From positions 3,483-17,322 of the forward strand of contig DUIP01000126.1 of the NCBI GenBank assembly GCA_013330285.1: a DNA stretch of 13,840 nt, in the 5' to 3' direction. A model generated the notes under the pieces. It had not been told where the DNA came from. It ran no database searches and was given only the letters and a program-made list of their open reading frames with translations. Shown here piece by piece: positions 11,129 through 13,840 of the stretch. The position numbers were made by a program, and so were the translations under genes. This DNA is from Candidatus Poseidoniaceae archaeon. GTDB lineage: Archaea; Thermoplasmatota; Poseidoniia; Poseidoniales; Poseidoniaceae. Position 1 is the stretch's first letter. Each line of letters opens with the position of its first letter.

Positions 11129-13840
11129 TCATGCTTGTCCTTTCATTCGGTCAAGGTACTGCTGTCCGTAGTGGGTCCACTGTTCCATCGTCCAACCTTG
11201 TGGCAATCCTTCGGCCGGTAGCATAGGCCCTTGTTGCTCTGGTTCGTGATGGGGCGTCATTGTGGATTGTTGAATCGGTGGGCCGTTCGAGGCAGGCGGT
11301 CCGGCTTGTACGATCTCCATAGGCTGTTCATCTTCCTCTTGCAGATCCACGATTTCAGAATCGCCTCGTTTGCGCAGTGAAATGGCCAGCAGAAGGACGA
11401 ACGCGAGGAAAACCGCAATCCCGCCAGCAACTGTTTCAACGGCGATGGATGTGGCGTCATTTGGTCGTTCAGAAAAGGTGAACACTTGACTGCCTTCCCA
11501 TTGTAAGACACCATCTTTACTTGCAACACTGAAGGTTAACTTCCCCTCAAGCGGGCCAGAAATTCGGTGTAATGTACATGGAATATCGTCGATTTGGGGG
11601 TCGATATGTCCGGCTTGTAATGTCATGTTTTGTCCAATACTCTCCAAGAGCACGCCGTTACAAACCGCTTGCCAATTTTCAGGTAATATGACGTTGAGTT
11701 CCAAATCCTCAGATTGACTTGAAGTGCTTGTCAAGTTGACGAAGAGCGGGACGCCAACACCCGTTGGATTGATCAAGGCGTTTGGACTGCTCAATTCGAC
11801 ATCAATCCTGCGCTGCTGATCAACGATGATCAGCGCATCATAGGTTAATTCGTAAGGTTGCATCTCCTCATTCATACCTGCTATGACCTCAAAAGACACA
11901 ACAATACGGGTGTTAAGGAGAAGGTCAGATGGCAAAATCAAGTCAAGTGATACCACGGTTGATTGATTCGGGGCGAGCATAATTTCCACAGCTTCGCCAG
12001 CAGATTTCGAAGTTGAACCAATTCCTGTTGAAAAGAAAGCGACAATATTGGGGTTCGGTGGTGAGGCTGAATATGATCCACGCACAATGATTCCATCATC
12101 GATTGCGTTTCCTATATTGGTTAATGTCGCATTGACGCTCACGGTTGAGCCTACCATGGCGAAGGTGGAGGCTCCTGAACCTGTGAGCATTGGAATTCGT
12201 ACAGAAGCGGTAATGGTGTCGAAACTTACCGTATTGTCCTCGAGGAATTGGTCATCGAGCCCTTCGCTGTTGGAAGCAGTGAATGTGAGGGTGTGAATTT
12301 CACTGGCACCCTCTTCACTTGGCACGAAAATCCAAGCTTCAACTGTGGCGTTATTGTTGGCGTCATAGGGGGCGCTCAATGGTATGCTGTCAGTGATGTT
12401 CTCACCAAGAACCCGGAAGGTAACCGACCATGTTTGTGGCATGTCATCGGCGATGAGAAGGGCTTCAACCGGACCATTACCATTGTTGACGAGATCAAAG
12501 ATGACTTTGTTTGATGCACCTGGTCGTAATTTATTCGGCGCTTCGACAAGAGAAAGGGAAAGATCACTAATGGTGCGGACACTGACCATGCTAAATTCCT
12601 CACCAGTGATTGTCATACCACTACGTTGTGAGGTAATGGATGGTGTGATCGGTGGTGCAATGTCACCTGCTTGTGCGTTTTCAGGCGCCGTGATTTTTGC
12701 TGTGAATGTTGTGCTTCCACCTGGATTGATGACTGCATCGGGTCTATTCGGTTGTTCGATTTGCCACATTCCAGCAGGCTGATATTCAACGCCCATCGAA
12801 AAAATGTCTTGCCGTGAGGCATTGTTCCAAATGGTGAATGAAACTTCGACGGTTTCACCAGCGTTGATCGACCAATCTTGATTGGCTTGTACCGATGACA
12901 TGCCCACATATGCTTCGCTGATCATCGAAGCTGAGACATCAATTTCAACGCTATGATGCTTCATGGAATTGTTTTGCGATGTAGCATGGAGTTTGAATGC
13001 TACCACAGTGTCAGGTGTGGCGTCTACAGGTACGGTCATACTCATGCCCACCAGTACGGGTTGATCTGGTCGAACCAACACTGAAGTGTCTTGAGTCCAT
13101 GAAAACTGGACGCTCCATCCTTGTGGCAAGGATTGCTGATCGATGCTTAAATCAAAAACATCAGTGGCATCACCGATGTTTTGCACTTCGATTTCAAACG
13201 GGCACGTATATCCGGGAGGGCAGGATGGTCGTTGCTCTGGAATCACGATGAATGGTTCTCTGTCTGGCAGAACTTGAAACTGTACAGGCAGGGTGCTGTT
13301 GACGGTTTGATACTGACTTGAAGTCGCCTTGAATGTGAGTTGGTTAAAACCAATGCTCGCATTTTCATCCGGCATGAGATTCATTTGAATTGTTTTTGTT
13401 TCACCAGGTGCCAGCAAAACGCCGGATTGGGCATTGATTGAAACCCCTGACTCGTGTGCATAATACACGTCCCAATCGTTTGGTAAGTTCTCTACAGAGG
13501 GGATTACAAAGTCAGAGATGTTTCCGTTATTGGTCAGTGCAATCCCGACACTCCCCCATTCACCAGGGAGGGCACCTGTCGTGGAGACTCCTGCTGAGGA
13601 AATGGCATATTCGATCGGCTTGACTTTTTGGTCATAGACGATAACAATGTCATCCATCCAAAAGCCAATATCCTCGTTTAATGCATCGCTTGTGAACACG
13701 AAGCGGAATTTTGTTGAAGAGGTGAATTCACTTATTGGCGCAGGGATCAATGGTGAAGTAGCGCCTTGATTGGTGACTGAAAAAGTCTGCCAGGATGCTC
13801 CATCGAAGAAGGATTGGTCAACTAAACCCGTAATGCTGCC
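11129..13840 (-). CDS. Large surface protein with tandem Ig-like (NEW3/CARDB) domains, 5' end outside window
   Basis: The frame is open from the right edge to the stop at 11129, over 900 residues, so the gene starts outside the window; a TTG at 13750 is not a credible start. The visible N-terminus (FFDGASWQTFSVTNQGA, then FRFVFTSDALNEDIGFWMDD) resembles the end of a jelly-roll binding domain. About six tandem beta-sandwich units follow, with repeated G(N/D)-x-T/V...N-x-G and L-P-x-W patterns (near 13590-13320, 13265-12930, 12900-12570, 12570-12195, 12195-11800, 11800-11460), like NEW3/CARDB domains. Several N-x-S/T sites could be glycosylated. One membrane helix (about 11375-11449) precedes RKRG and an 81-residue tail ending in a Trp-rich motif. 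It is likely cell-surface anchored, for adhesion or polymer binding. Confidence 0.88.
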   Translation of the reverse strand, partial: GSITGLVDQSFFDGASWQTFSVTNQGATSPLIPAPISEFTSSTKFRFVFTSDALNEDIGFWMDDIVIVYDQKVKPIEYAISSAGVSTTGALPGEWGSVGIALTNNGNISDFVIPSVENLPNDWDVYYAHESGVSINAQSGVLLAPGETKTIQMNLMPDENASIGFNQLTFKATSSQYQTVNSTLPVQFQVLPDREPFIVIPEQRPSCPPGYTCPFEIEVQNIGDATDVFDLSIDQQSLPQGWSVQFSWTQDTSVLVRPDQPVLVGMSMTVPVDATPDTVVAFKLHATSQNNSMKHHSVEIDVSASMISEAYVGMSSVQANQDWSINAGETVEVSFTIWNNASRQDIFSMGVEYQPAGMWQIEQPNRPDAVINPGGSTTFTAKITAPENAQAGDIAPPITPSITSQRSGMTITGEEFSMVSVRTISDLSLSLVEAPNKLRPGASNKVIFDLVNNGNGPVEALLIADDMPQTWSVTFRVLGENITDSIPLSAPYDANNNATVEAWIFVPSEEGASEIHTLTFTASNSEGLDDQFLEDNTVSFDTITASVRIPMLTGSGASTFAMVGSTVSVNATLTNIGNAIDDGIIVRGSYSASPPNPNIVAFFSTGIGSTSKSAGEAVEIMLAPNQSTVVSLDLILPSDLLLNTRIVVSFEVIAGMNEEMQPYELTYDALIIVDQQRRIDVELSSPNALINPTGVGVPLFVNLTSTSSQSEDLELNVILPENWQAVCNGVLLESIGQNMTLQAGHIDPQIDDIPCTLHRISGPLEGKLTFSVASKDGVLQWEGSQVFTFSERPNDATSIAVETVAGGIAVFLAFVLLLAISLRKRGDSEIVDLQEEDEQPMEIVQAGPPASNGPPIQQSTMTPHHEPEQQGPMLPAEGLPQGWTMEQWTHYGQQYLDRMKGQA
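11153..11209 (-). other. Trp-rich C-terminal tail motif of the surface protein
   Basis: The last part of the cytoplasmic tail reads GLPQGWTMEQWTHYGQQYL, after a proline/glutamine-rich linker. The pattern L-P-x-G-W-T-x-E-Q-W-x-x-Y-G is compact, amphipathic and set apart from the low-complexity linker, so it looks like a small folded or docking element. I recall similar tails on other surface proteins of Marine Group II archaea, but could not check this. Confidence 0.5.

Noticed and set aside
11054..11131. 25-codon frame starting at the ATG that overlaps the surface protein stop
   Set aside because: It is short, lacks recognisable features, and competes with the better-formed 57-codon membrane protein in another frame.
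13748..13750. TTG at 13750 as the start of the surface protein
   Set aside because: The same frame stays open to the window edge and the upstream residues (GASWQTFSVTNQG) are plainly protein-like, so the gene begins outside the window.

Overview
The window looks like chromosomal DNA of a planktonic marine archaeon, most likely Marine Group II (Candidatus Poseidoniales) or a close relative. This is an inference from the gene mix, made without any database search: a TrmB-type archaeal regulator, a large acidic TPR protein with an EF-hand, a huge surface protein of tandem Ig-like domains ending in one membrane helix and a short tail, a lactate-dehydrogenase-like malate dehydrogenase, and bacterial-type energy and Fe-S genes (Pnt transhydrogenase, A-type carrier, YgfZ). 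Coding density is very high. I saw no tRNA, rRNA, transposase, CRISPR array or phage gene, and no stretch above 300 bases lacks a gene.

Layout. (1) 1-2366, minus: a three-gene proton-translocating transhydrogenase operon, pntA1 - pntA2 - pntB, with coupled stop/start junctions; pntB runs off the left edge. (2) 2367-2574: divergent control region. (3) 2575-3513, plus: malate dehydrogenase. (4) 3515-8635, minus: a four-gene run read from 8635 downwards: TPR/EF-hand protein, a TrmB regulator with a C-terminal V4R-like domain, an A-type Fe-S carrier, and YgfZ. (5) 8636-8743: a second divergent control region with a perfect 12-bp palindrome. (6) 8744-10419, plus: an NADPH-dependent FMN reductase-like flavoprotein, a cysteine-less formylglycine-generating-enzyme-like protein, and an ArsC/YfgD-type thiol reductase. 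(7) 10379-13840, minus: a large surface protein whose 5' end lies outside the window, then a 57-residue two-helix membrane protein, then a PqqD-like protein whose 3' end overlaps the ArsC-like gene tail to tail.

How the genes may work together. The Pnt genes and malate dehydrogenase diverge from one control region; both move reducing equivalents between NADH, NADPH and the TCA cycle. The minus-strand run couples an Fe-S delivery pair (A-type carrier plus YgfZ) to a regulator whose C-terminal domain is cysteine-rich, which suggests Fe-S or redox sensing. The plus-strand trio is also redox-flavoured. The surface protein, small membrane protein and PqqD-like protein form a cell-envelope cluster of unknown purpose.

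The most interesting items are the TrmB-V4R regulator inside an Fe-S operon, the 57-residue membrane protein between the surface protein and the PqqD-like gene, the Trp-rich tail motif of the surface protein, and the duplicated EF-hand module in the TPR protein. No wholly new system can be claimed from sequence alone.
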